A stretch of 64,000 bases of DNA from positions 6,709-70,708 of the forward strand of contig CAUZEA010000017.1 of NCBI GenBank assembly GCA_963578605.1, written 5' to 3'. The translations under genes and the position numbers were made by a program. Source of the stretch: JAKVCB01 sp963578605 (lineage in GTDB: Bacteria > Planctomycetota > Planctomycetia > Pirellulales > Lacipirellulaceae). Below the pieces are notes generated by a model. That model worked only from the letters and a program-made list of their open reading frames with translations. It made no database searches and had not been told where the DNA came from. Below, in pieces: positions 46,002-53,346 of this stretch (the first letter of the stretch is position 1; each line of letters begins with the position of its first letter).

Positions 46002-46886
46002 GTGGGATGGATCACGCGAGGAAAAAATAGTTACTACTACGGCTGCTATCGCGACTCTAACGGTCATGTTCGCACGAAGTACGAGGGGAAGGGGTCAATA
46101 GCAGTACGCGCGTCTGAACGTGCCGAGCGTCGAAAGGAGAAAAGACGTGATATACGTAGAAGGATGGAACGGGAACAAGCCGACTTGGGTGAGCTAAATC
46201 ACTCGATTTCACCCCTAATTGACCAGGTAGAACAACTATTTCGAGCAAGGATGGCACTCGCAGGATTTCGCCTTTATCCAGGCCGTATATGGAGAAATCG
46301 CAGGCAGAAAATGAGCTTAGTTGCGGAAAATAAAGAGCTGAAAACACTTGATGACGCGATCCGCGCAGCAGAGCGCGGCGATCCGCGAGCCCTGAACGCC
46401 GTCCGCAGCTTTCTCATCAAAAATCCGGACCTTTGGCGGGCATCTGGTGATCTCGCAACCCAAGCGATTCGTCAATGGATCCACAAAACGACAAAAGGCG
46501 ATCTCTTTAGCCGTGAGATGGTCATCAAAAAAGTTGCCTCACTTCGAAACGACTTGAAAAGAGACGGCGAAGATACTTTTGAACGACTTATTTTGGATCG
46601 CGTCATACTGACTTGGGCTCGCTTGAACCACCTGGAGCATTTAGACGCGATTTCGGAACCAGAATCAGTCTCCTGGGGAAAATTGCGTCTAGAGCAACAC
46701 AAACGGGCTGAGAAATCCTACCGAAATGCACTTAGTGATTTACTCGCCTATCAAGAGCGACGCACACACGGCGTCTCAGGCGCTCATGAAACGCCTGAGG
46801 CAGAGAGACGGGTCTCCTCCACTAACTTTCCGCCATCGTTCGAACCGGTTAACCGAATTCACAATTTCATGCCCCAACCTGTCTGA
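46002..46886 (+). CDS. Basic unknown protein of the element
   Basis: A 294-residue protein starting at GTG (GWITRGKNSYYYGCYRDSNGHVRTKYEGKG). This opening, a compact beta-hairpin-like segment, is followed by a strongly basic helix (RASERAERRKEKRRDIRRRMEREQADLGEL) and a helical body (LKTLDDAIRAAERGDPRALNAVRSFLIKNPDLWRASGDLATQAI). I believe similar proteins occur on other planctomycete elements, but no function is known to me. The basic helix suggests nucleic acid binding. It may be the last gene of the rightward element block. Confidence 0.7.
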   Translation: MGWITRGKNSYYYGCYRDSNGHVRTKYEGKGSIAVRASERAERRKEKRRDIRRRMEREQADLGELNHSISPLIDQVEQLFRARMALAGFRLYPGRIWRNRRQKMSLVAENKELKTLDDAIRAAERGDPRALNAVRSFLIKNPDLWRASGDLATQAIRQWIHKTTKGDLFSREMVIKKVASLRNDLKRDGEDTFERLILDRVILTWARLNHLEHLDAISEPESVSWGKLRLEQHKRAEKSYRNALSDLLAYQERRTHGVSGAHETPEAERRVSSTNFPPSFEPVNRIHNFMPQPV

Positions 46887-46898
46887 GATACAGAAATC

Positions 46899-46996
46899 TA
46901 AATAGCGCAATTTAAGCTCACGGCAGACAGCGAATTTCTGCAATAAATGGCTATGGGTTTAAATAGTCCAATTTAGACTCGACGGCGTACAGAGAA
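46899..46996. repeat. Two imperfect 37-bp direct repeats
   Basis: TAAATAGCGCAATTTAAGCT (from 46900) and TAAATAGTCCAATTTAGACT (from 46960) begin two similar 37-bp segments spaced 60 bp apart, in an AT-richer gap between the convergent gene blocks of the element. An iteron or partition site is conceivable. Confidence 0.4.
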
Positions 46997-47061
46997 GTCT
47001 ATGGGAGTGGTCTAAAAGTCCTTGCACGGTGCGGGCACTACGTCGCGAGTCTCTGATAGCT

Positions 47062-47110
47062 AAAAAGAAAGAATCACCATGCGGAGCATTTCTGCCCACA
47101 TGGTGATTCT
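47062..47110 (-). terminator. Intrinsic terminator, leftward
   Basis: A perfect 12-bp stem (AGAATCACCATG, arms 47070-47081 and 47099-47110) followed on the minus strand by TTCTTTTTAG. It lies 20 bp after the stop of the small gene at 47131-47259. Confidence 0.85.
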
Positions 47111-47130
47111 GAGCGTCCATTCATTGGGTG

Positions 47131-47259
47131 TTATCTGTGCCTACGGCGCCCTTTACTAACTCCGACGCCGTATCCCTTGCGAGATCCAAGGCATTTGCCC
47201 TCTTTGTACAAGGCGTAACCAGCCCACCCCAGAAAACCCAAAACTAACAATTCACCCAT
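47131..47259 (-). CDS. 42-residue membrane micro-protein
   Basis: A short gene between an excellent ribosome binding site (AAAGGAGCACAGC then ATG) and a strong terminator. The peptide begins MGELLVLGFLGWAGYALY, one transmembrane helix, and continues with a basic glycine-rich tail (KEGKCLGSRKGYGVGVSK, GRRRHR) with a single Cys. This is the topology of single-pass stress or toxin-type micro-proteins, but no family is recognised. It probably ends the leftward operon of the element. Signals on both sides make it much more likely to be real than an average ORF of this size. Confidence 0.65.
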   Translation of the reverse strand: MGELLVLGFLGWAGYALYKEGKCLGSRKGYGVGVSKGRRRHR

Positions 47260-47370
47260 GCTGTGCTCCTTTCAAAAAATGTCTTTTATCCTCTGCTCGC
47301 ATGACGTGCAGACCTAAAACCACACGAGTGGCAGTGAGGTAATCTCGGGTCGGTGTCGATTCGGCTGTGA

Positions 47371-47826
47371 TCATGTTCGTACCTCAGCCATCCCATTCTT
47401 GAGAGCATCAATCATTTCGCTGGCCTGCCTGATGGACAGGTCCTCAACGCGACTCAAATGAAATCGCTCCTGAACGACGCTGTTGGGATCGAGCCGCTGG
47501 TCCCGAGCAATCGCAAAGATCGCACCAACCTGGCTCTTCGTGGCCGTTCCAGCTGGCGGTTCAATGGGTTGCCCATTCCCGTTGGCATGCTCACTGCTGC
47601 TGGAACGGACAGGTTCGTTTGAAGTTCCTCTCGGCGACCGACCTAGTTCCTCTTCAACGCTCCGGCGAGCCATTGCGTAGAGTAACTGCACACGCTCTCG
47701 TAGCAGTTGCGGATCACTAACAACTCCAGCGTCGAGCTCCACCTCCAGATGGGCAGTGGCTCCTCGTGATCCATAATTTGCTTCACCGATTTTTCGGCTG
47801 AGTCCGACATTGAGTTTTGCTGGCAT
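47371..47826 (-). CDS. Element protein of unknown function with helical C-terminal domain
   Basis: A 151-residue protein. The N-terminal half (KLNVGLSRKIGEANYGSRGATAHLEVELDAG) is beta-like. A Ser/Gly/Asn/Pro-rich linker follows at about residues 65-95. The C-terminal part (ATKSQVGAIFAIARDQRLDPNSVVQERFHLSRVEDLSIRQASEMIDALK) resembles a small helical domain often seen at the C-terminus of phage recombination proteins, where the SxxQxxxIxxIA and LxxxQASxxIDxLK patterns recur. That likeness is from memory and needs a profile search. AAGGAGAATAT precedes the ATG. Confidence 0.7.
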   Translation of the reverse strand: MPAKLNVGLSRKIGEANYGSRGATAHLEVELDAGVVSDPQLLRERVQLLYAMARRSVEEELGRSPRGTSNEPVRSSSSEHANGNGQPIEPPAGTATKSQVGAIFAIARDQRLDPNSVVQERFHLSRVEDLSIRQASEMIDALKNGMAEVRT

Positions 47827-47863
47827 TACATATTCTCCTTACATTTGGGTGATTGTTGGTTGA

Positions 47864-48052
47864 TTAAGCCGCGTGTTGCTTGTCGGGCAAATGAGCTGTG
47901 TTGCGACATTGATCAAAGTGGTCCCAGTCAATCGGACAAATGTCCGTCTCAGTGGGAATCCAGTGCGCGACTGAAAATCCTCGCCTTGCGATTTCTGATA
48001 TTGTTTCACCCGTTTTGTGGGCAACTTGTCGGTTAAGTTCTCGTTGGTTCAT
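47864..48052 (-). CDS. Small conserved-looking element protein
   Basis: A 62-residue protein after AAAAAAGGAGATTCAACA. MNQRELNRQVAHKTGETISE suggests a short helical DNA-binding segment (an HU-like or HTH-like start: helix, VAHKTG, then SEIARRGF), followed by a Cys- and Asp-rich tail (CPIDWDHFDQC). I believe I have seen this opening in other planctomycete elements but know no function. It is in the middle of the leftward block, between the unknown protein and DUF932, with its own ribosome binding site. Confidence 0.65.
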   Translation of the reverse strand: MNQRELNRQVAHKTGETISEIARRGFSVAHWIPTETDICPIDWDHFDQCRNTAHLPDKQHAA

Positions 48053-48081
48053 TGTTGAATCTCCTTTTTTGTTAAGCGCAC

Positions 48082-48108
48082 AAAAAAAGCCCACGCAAAT
48101 GCATGGGC
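48082..48108 (-). terminator. Intrinsic terminator of the DUF932 gene
   Basis: On the minus strand GCCCA and TGGGC pair around ten bases (48089-48108), followed by seven T (48082-48088), 26 bp after the DUF932 stop. Confidence 0.85.
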
Positions 48109-48133
48109 GGTAAAACTCGTAGGTGATTGGATG

Positions 48134-48877
48134 CTAGGCGGCTAGCTGGAAGTCACAGACTTGATCGAGCAGCTGGTGGAGTCTCTGGCTGCGCCGAGGC
48201 AGCGTGTTCAGGTTGGCGCCCTTCCAAGTCTCTGAAAACGCATTGTGAAGTCTCCAGAGCGATCTGCCATGGTTGGTAAACTGGTTGTGCGACGGCTCAC
48301 GCCATTCGCTGAGTACGCCCGGCACTTTGGTGACCGGGATTATCTTGTCGTCGATTGCTCTGATAATCAGGTCATGTGCCGCGCGGTTATTGATACGTTT
48401 GTGCTTGTAGGTCTTGATGCGGTTGTGCTGGTCGACTCTTAGCTGCGTGAATCCACTGATCGCATCGCGAACTAAATCCGGCAAGTCGCGATGTACGAAC
48501 CGTGTGTGTTTGCGGGCCAATGTGATCTCAGCGCCGAAGGACAAGTTGTCACAAACCAATACGCACGCCCCCACACAGATCCCGGCTGGGAACGTTTTGT
48601 CGTGAGAGTTCCGCAAACCAAGAACAAGGTTGTAGTCATCCTCGGCATGGCCATTGGCTAGTTCCATCAACCCGAAGTACCTGGCACCATCACCCCACAG
48701 ACCGTGAGCTTGGTTGGTAACATGAAACCCTTGTCTTTCGATTGTTTCGTCGACCAGTTCGAGCAGACGTTGATGAGACACGGGAACCCATGTTTTAGTT
48801 CTTTCAGGAGTCGAAGCGTTGGCAAGTTCATCACGTGAAACGTGTTTTCCACCGCAGTGCATCAAAAGATTAGGCAT
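48134..48877 (-). CDS. DUF932 family protein
   Basis: A 247-residue protein behind GGAAGGAAGC. TWVPVSHQRLLELVDETIERQGF, ARYFGLMELAN, YNLVLGLRNSHDKTFPAGICVGACVLVCDNLSFGAEITLARKHTR and the later conserved WRLHNAFSETWKG identify DUF932, a plasmid and phage-associated family whose members are often linked to DNA maintenance or expressed from mobile elements. The function is unknown. It is the first gene of the leftward operon at the right side of the element. A hairpin with a T run lies in its leader (48912-48949). Confidence 0.85.
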   Translation of the reverse strand: MPNLLMHCGGKHVSRDELANASTPERTKTWVPVSHQRLLELVDETIERQGFHVTNQAHGLWGDGARYFGLMELANGHAEDDYNLVLGLRNSHDKTFPAGICVGACVLVCDNLSFGAEITLARKHTRFVHRDLPDLVRDAISGFTQLRVDQHNRIKTYKHKRINNRAAHDLIIRAIDDKIIPVTKVPGVLSEWREPSHNQFTNHGRSLWRLHNAFSETWKGANLNTLPRRSQRLHQLLDQVCDFQLAA

Positions 48878-48911
48878 GCTTCCTTCCTTTCATGATTTTG
48901 GAGTACCGACG

Positions 48912-48949
48912 AAAAAAGACCGCCAGGTAAACGCATTGACGCTTACCTG
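48912..48949 (-). promoter_or_regulatory. Attenuator-like hairpin in the DUF932 leader
   Basis: On the minus strand CAGGTAA and TTACCTG pair at 48923-48949, then six T at 48912-48917, only 35 bp before the DUF932 start. It could end transcripts entering from the right or attenuate the operon. Confidence 0.55.
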
Positions 48950-49273
48950 ACGGGCTTAGAACTTTGGGTTTTTGGTGCTTTCTAAAGGCTAAGGACTTCC
49001 TCACTTAATAATGACACGTTTTGAGAGGAAATTCAGGTCATTTGCACCGCGATTGATGACCTTTTTCTGTCCAGGCTCGGAATCACGAAGGGGCTGGGCG
49101 GCGTACCGTCAGATAATGGGCGATTATGTTCGCGTAGAGGGCTTTCGATTTGTGTAAAATGAGTTGTCAAGACGGCGTCGTTTCGGCCAGGCTGTTTTGG
49201 GTTTAAGCGTGCCGGGTCACTACGCGCCAAAGTCACCAGAGCTACCAGCTCATACACCCTGGGAGAAACAGAA
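48950..49273. other. Intergenic stretch at the right side of the element
   Basis: No gene is supported here. The element's right end is probably in this stretch, but no copy of the tRNA-like sequence of 40149-40195 can be seen. A leftward ORF at 49033-49293 overlaps the next gene's start and has no ribosome binding site. Confidence 0.4.
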
Positions 49274-50845
49274 ATGAACACGGTGTTTGGCAAAAATTTG
49301 ACATTCGTTGCGTGGGCGGCGCTAAGCCTGTTGTTGGCGGGCGAGGGGGCCGCTGAGGATCCTTACGAAGAAGCCTGGGCCCGCCAGCTGGGGACAAGCG
49401 AATTTGATGATTGGGGTCTTGGCGTGGCGGTGGATGCGATGGGTAACGCGTTCATCAGCGGGGGGACCAATGGCAGCCTAGGACCAGGCGGTGTCGGATC
49501 GAGCCCGGGCAAGGGGGACCCCTTTCTGGTCAAATACGACACAGCGGGCAACTTGCTCTGGACCCAACAGCTGGGCACAAGCGGGGAGGAAATCGGTCGT
49601 GGCGTGGCGGTGGATGCGGTGGGTAATGCGTTCATCAGCGGGGAGACCAATGGCAGCCTAGGCGGACCCCACGCGGGCAAAGATGACGCCTTTCTGCTCA
49701 AATACAGCGCGGAGGGCAACTTGCTCTGGACCCAACAGCTGGGTACAAGCGATTCGGATTACAGTGAGGGCATAGCGGTGGATGCGGTGGGTAGCGCGTT
49801 CGTCACGGGGTTTACCGGGGGCAGCCTAGGCGGGCCCAGTGCGGGCGACTATGACGCCTTTCTGGCCAAATACAGCGCGGCGGGCAACCTGCTCTGGACC
49901 CAACAGCTGGGCACAAGCGCGCTTGATGTTGCTAGTGGCGTGGCGGTGGATGCGGCGGGCAGCGCGTTCATCACCGGGTACACCAAAGGCAGCCTCGGCG
50001 GGCCCAACGCGGGCGGGAACGACGCCTTTCTGGCCAAATACAGCGCGGCGGGCAACCTGCTCTGGACCCAACAGCTGGGTACAAGCGAAGGGGATCGCGC
50101 TCGTAGCGTGGCGGTGGATGCGGTGGGTAGCGCGTTCGTCATCGGGGCGACCTCCGGCAGCCTCGGCGGGCCCAACGCGGGCGAGAACGACGCCTTTCTG
50201 GCCAAATACAGCGCGGAGGGCAACTTGCTCTGGACCCAACAGCTGGGTACAAGCAAGGAGGAGGCCGGTTATGGCGTGGCGGTGGATGCGGTGGGTAGCG
50301 CGTTCGTCAGCGGGGTCACCCTGGGCAGCCTCGGCGGGCCCAACGCGGGCGGGAACGACGCCTTTCTGGCCAAATACAGCGCGGAGGGCAACTTGCTCTG
50401 GACCCAACAGCTGGGTACAATCGCTTCGGATTACGGTGAGGACGTGGCGGTGGATGCGGTGGGTAGCGCGTTCATCACCGGGACGACCAGAGGCAGCCTC
50501 GGCGGGCCCCACGCGGGCGAGCGGGACGCCTTTCTGGCGAAGTTCGAGTTCGTACCTAGCTCCATCCCAGTCATTCCGGGCGACTACAACCAGGATGGAG
50601 TGGTCGATGCTGCAGACTACACGATGTGGGCCGACAACCGGGGGTCGACCTTTGATCTGGGCGGCAATGGGGACGAGACCGGCGGCAGCGGCGGCGTTGT
50701 CGATGTTGCTGATTACTCCTTGTGGAAAGCCAGTTTTGGCAATACCGCCGCTGGTTCGGCAACGGGAGCCGTTCCCGAACCAACATCCTTGCTCGTCACG
50801 CTTGTGGGAATGCTCGCGCTCGCCCTGTTTAACCGGCGCCGTTAG
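49274..50845 (+). CDS. Exported SBBP-repeat propeller with dockerin-like and PEP-CTERM tail
   Basis: A 523-residue protein behind GGGAG. After a signal peptide (LTFVAWAALSLLLAGEGAA) come seven SBBP-type repeats of 56 residues (pattern: NLLWTQQLGTS, then GVAVDAVGSAFITG, GSLGGPNAG, DAFLAKYSA), enough to close a seven-bladed propeller. A dockerin-like pair (GDYNQDGVVDAADYTMWAD; GVVDVADYSLWKASFG) and a PEP-CTERM end (VPEPTSLLVTLVGMLALALFNRRR) follow. It is probably a surface binding protein. The repeats are nearly identical at DNA level and share an exact 168-bp period, so the number of blades may vary among strains. Confidence 0.9.
   Translation: MNTVFGKNLTFVAWAALSLLLAGEGAAEDPYEEAWARQLGTSEFDDWGLGVAVDAMGNAFISGGTNGSLGPGGVGSSPGKGDPFLVKYDTAGNLLWTQQLGTSGEEIGRGVAVDAVGNAFISGETNGSLGGPHAGKDDAFLLKYSAEGNLLWTQQLGTSDSDYSEGIAVDAVGSAFVTGFTGGSLGGPSAGDYDAFLAKYSAAGNLLWTQQLGTSALDVASGVAVDAAGSAFITGYTKGSLGGPNAGGNDAFLAKYSAAGNLLWTQQLGTSEGDRARSVAVDAVGSAFVIGATSGSLGGPNAGENDAFLAKYSAEGNLLWTQQLGTSKEEAGYGVAVDAVGSAFVSGVTLGSLGGPNAGGNDAFLAKYSAEGNLLWTQQLGTIASDYGEDVAVDAVGSAFITGTTRGSLGGPHAGERDAFLAKFEFVPSSIPVIPGDYNQDGVVDAADYTMWADNRGSTFDLGGNGDETGGSGGVVDVADYSLWKASFGNTAAGSATGAVPEPTSLLVTLVGMLALALFNRRR
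49366..50550 (+). repeat. 168-bp tandem repeats, seven units
   Basis: The segment encoding NLLWTQQLG recurs at exact 168-bp steps (49553, 49721, 49889, 50057 and onward), with long identical stretches between units and variability concentrated in a short window after LGTS. Confidence 0.93.
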
Positions 50846-50957
50846 TGATACAGCCGACGACCAGGTTGACCACGACGCGGGGACTGGCGACCCGTCAGAG
50901 AGGATAAATCAAACAGCCGCGTATCGCTCGACCTGGTACGGCGAGGCGTTAACGTAG

Positions 50958-51677
50958 TTGCCCGGAATTGGAGTGGAGCCCGAAATTTCCGGCTTGCGCA
51001 TTGTCTCAGAAGGCAGTGACGATCGGATCCTGCTTTTTGACCGGGGAACCGTCACCCAGCTGTCAGACGATAACACTCGATCATTCTCGCCAGAAATCTC
51101 TGGGCCAAACGTTACTTGGTGGTCGATGGATCGGGAAACCGAAATTTGGGACATCTATGTGGCCTACTGGATGGGCCCAGATGCGATGCTTGAAAATGTT
51201 GACCTTAGTCAGGAAGATCTCTCTGGCCTCGATCTCTCTGGCCTCGATCTCTCTGGCACAAACTTAAGCGGTGCCGACTTCAGTAACACCTCGGGCTGGG
51301 CGGAAGCAATTTTTGAAGGCGCGTTTTATGACCCGGAAAATGTGCCCGAGTGGGCTAATGGCATGACCCCATCGGAAATGGGGATCACTGCTGGTTTCCC
51401 AGAACCCCCTGATGTGTCTGCTGCCGACTACAACGACGACGGCATTGTTGATGCAGCCGACTACACCGTCTGGCGTGATCAGATGGGACCACTCGTGCCA
51501 CCAGGGTACGGTGCCGATGGCGATGGGTTCATCGGATACAAAGACTACCTGCTCTGGAAAGATGCTTATGGTGGCGTGGTTACCACCGCGTCTTCAAACA
51601 CACGTGTACCAGAACCGACTACTCTGCTTCTGGTGTTAATCTCCTTCTTCGGTACGCCCCTACGGCGTGCTGTGTGA
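50958..51677 (+). pseudogene. 5'-truncated PEP-CTERM protein with pentapeptide repeats
   Basis: The frame is open for 239 codons after a TAG at 50955, starting at TTG, but has no signal peptide, which every intact PEP-CTERM protein needs. A TolB-like propeller fragment (SDDRILLFDRGTVTQLSDDNTRSFSPEISGPNVTWWS) is followed by pentapeptide repeats (DLSGLDLSGLDLSGTNLSGADF, from exact 15-bp DNA repeats near 51216-51260), a dockerin-like pair (DYNDDGIVDAADYTVWRD; GFIGYKDYLLWKDAYG) and VPEPTTLLLVLISFFG. It is most likely the 3' part of a gene that lost its 5' end next to the SBBP gene. Confidence 0.7.
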
Positions 51678-51847
51678 TCGGTGAGAGTAGATGGCACACC
51701 CCAGAAGGGTGTGCACTATAGAGGACACATCCCGAGTACCTCGCAGCCCTCTATGGGGCTGCGGGCAAAACCTTGCCCCTGCACTGGGGACGGGTCATAC
51801 TGGCCAGTGGTATTCCGCAGGAGGTGCCTTTTCGCTGGAGTCCACTA

Positions 51848-52435
51848 ATGCGTCTGGTTACGCTGTTTCTGATCGCCGCTTTCGCGGTGTCTACTGTGGG
51901 TGCTGCTTCGTATCAGAAGACTGACGGTACGATCGTTGATCCGATCCTGGACACTTTCGGTAACACGCATTCCTACAGGACTGGGAATGACCTGGAATCC
52001 TACGCGATCCCGCGTGACAGCGCGAACCTCTACGGGGCGGATCTGTCCTACGCGCACCTGGACAACGCGAACCTGTTCCGCGCGGGCCTGTGGTACGCGA
52101 ACCTGAGCAACGCGAACCTGACGGGTGCGAACCTGTCGGGCGCGAACCTGGAGCACGCCGACCTGGCTGATGCGAAACTGTTGGGCACGGACCTGTCGGG
52201 CGCGGACGTCCAGGAGGCACAGCTGTCCAACACAACTTTCAGTACCAGCACAGTTCTTTTCGACGGGCAAACCGTGTTGCAACACGGTTTTGATACAGCT
52301 GGCCTGAAGGCCTACTTGACGGATGATCTAGGTGTATAGGAAGCCGAAAGTCTAACCATCATCCCAGAACCCACCACCCTGCTGCTGGCCCTCTTGGCCT
52401 TGGCCGCCGTGCCGCTTCGAGTGCGGCACGGGTGA
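51848..52435 (+). pseudogene. Pentapeptide-repeat PEP-CTERM protein split by a TAG
   Basis: The ATG at 51848 starts a signal peptide (MRLVTLFLIAAFAVSTVGA) and a pentapeptide-repeat domain (ANLYGADLSYAHLDNANLF to GADVQEAQL), a right-handed beta-helix. A TAG at 52337-52339 ends it after 163 residues. Reading on in the same frame gives EAESLTIIPEPTTLLLALLALAAVPLRVRHG and a TGA at 52433, a complete PEP-CTERM signal. The product is therefore secreted but cannot be sorted unless the TAG is read through. The lesion is probably recent, because the codons after it are intact. Confidence 0.82.
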
Positions 52436-52578
52436 TGTAAATCAATCAGGAATCCGATCGGGGGTGGGTCGAGTTTAAACGGTTGCCACATCGATCCGGT
52501 GGAGGACGTATGCCCGGCAAGGTAGGATATACCCCGCTGGATATGGCCGATGTAAACCGCGTTTACACGGGGGGGAGA

Positions 52579-52882
52579 AATAAACCGCTTACCATATTTT
52601 GGGGTAGCCTTGTTGCTGTTGTTCCATGCTTGTCGTGGGGCGGAGGCAGATCCACCGCTGGCCGTTGCTCCGTTTAATAGTGATCAAGCCAAAGCCCATC
52701 AAAAAGCATGGGCCGATCACCTCGGCACACCTGTTCAAATTACGAACCCCATTGGGCTGAAGCTCAACCTGATCCCACCGGGTGAGTTCGCGATGGGGAG
52801 TCCGGATTCCGAGCCGGGTCGTAGCGACAGCGAAACCGAACATCGGGTAAGGATCACAAAGCCATTTTATTTGACGTATTAA
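52579..52882 (+). pseudogene. 5' fragment of a second FGE-like lipoprotein gene
   Basis: DNA from about 52499 to 52880 matches about 55289-55750, including leader, signal peptide region and protein start (GTPVQITNPIGLKLNLIPPGEFAMGSP against GTPVQITDSVGMKFNLIPPGEFTMGSP). The start codon of the other copy is ATA here, the segment after the signal peptide is deleted, and the gene stops at ITKPFYLTY, leaving only the first part of the FGE-like domain. It is a remnant left by duplication or replaced by the genes that follow. Confidence 0.8.
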
Positions 52883-52950
52883 TTCTCATGCCGTATTCTC
52901 TGCATAATATATTTGCCACCGTTTGCTTTGAGCGAGGAGGGTAGTAGCGT

Positions 52951-53346
52951 ATGAGAAATCGAATGCGTCCTCTATCGATCGCGTTCTCATTTGTCTTCGC
53001 TTGCGCAGCCCATGCGAACGGCCAGACTACGCAGGGAGAAATAGTGGGGACTGTTACCGATTCCACCGGGCTTGTTGCACCCGGCGTGGAGATTACGGCC
53101 ACCAGCCGGCTGACCGGATTCAGCCGAGTGACGAATACCAACGAATCGGGCGGCTACGTGGTATCCCATCTTGAACCGAGCACCGCTAGTCTCTTGGGCT
53201 TCAAGAAGGCCCAGAGCGAGCCTGTGGTGCTCGAGGGCATCAGGAAACTCCGCGTTGATCTGAGACTCGAGGTCGGGGAGATCTCCTGCAACTCCGGGCC
53301 ATTCGGCAATGACGATGGCTTTAATCCATCAAGGAGGCCAATATGA
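52951..53346 (+). CDS. Truncated TonB-receptor-like N-terminal domain
   Basis: A 131-residue protein with a signal peptide (PLSIAFSFVFACAAHANGQ) and one carboxypeptidase-regulatory-like beta-sandwich: QGEIVGTVTDSTGLVAPGVEITATSRLTGFSRVTNTNESGGYVVSHLEP. This is the typical opening of the 1000-residue TonB-dependent receptors of acidobacteria, but plug and barrel are missing and the last 20 residues do not fit the family. GAGGAGG precedes the ATG. Its TGA overlaps the start of the next gene (ATGA). It is probably a foreign, truncated gene kept as a leader ORF of its neighbour. Confidence 0.6.
   Translation: MRNRMRPLSIAFSFVFACAAHANGQTTQGEIVGTVTDSTGLVAPGVEITATSRLTGFSRVTNTNESGGYVVSHLEPSTASLLGFKKAQSEPVVLEGIRKLRVDLRLEVGEISCNSGPFGNDDGFNPSRRPI

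Noticed and set aside
49839..50957. 372-codon rightward frame inside the SBBP gene
   Set aside because: Frame-shifted reading of the 168-bp repeats giving repetitive Arg/Pro-rich peptide; the overlapping frame has signal peptide, blades and PEP-CTERM.
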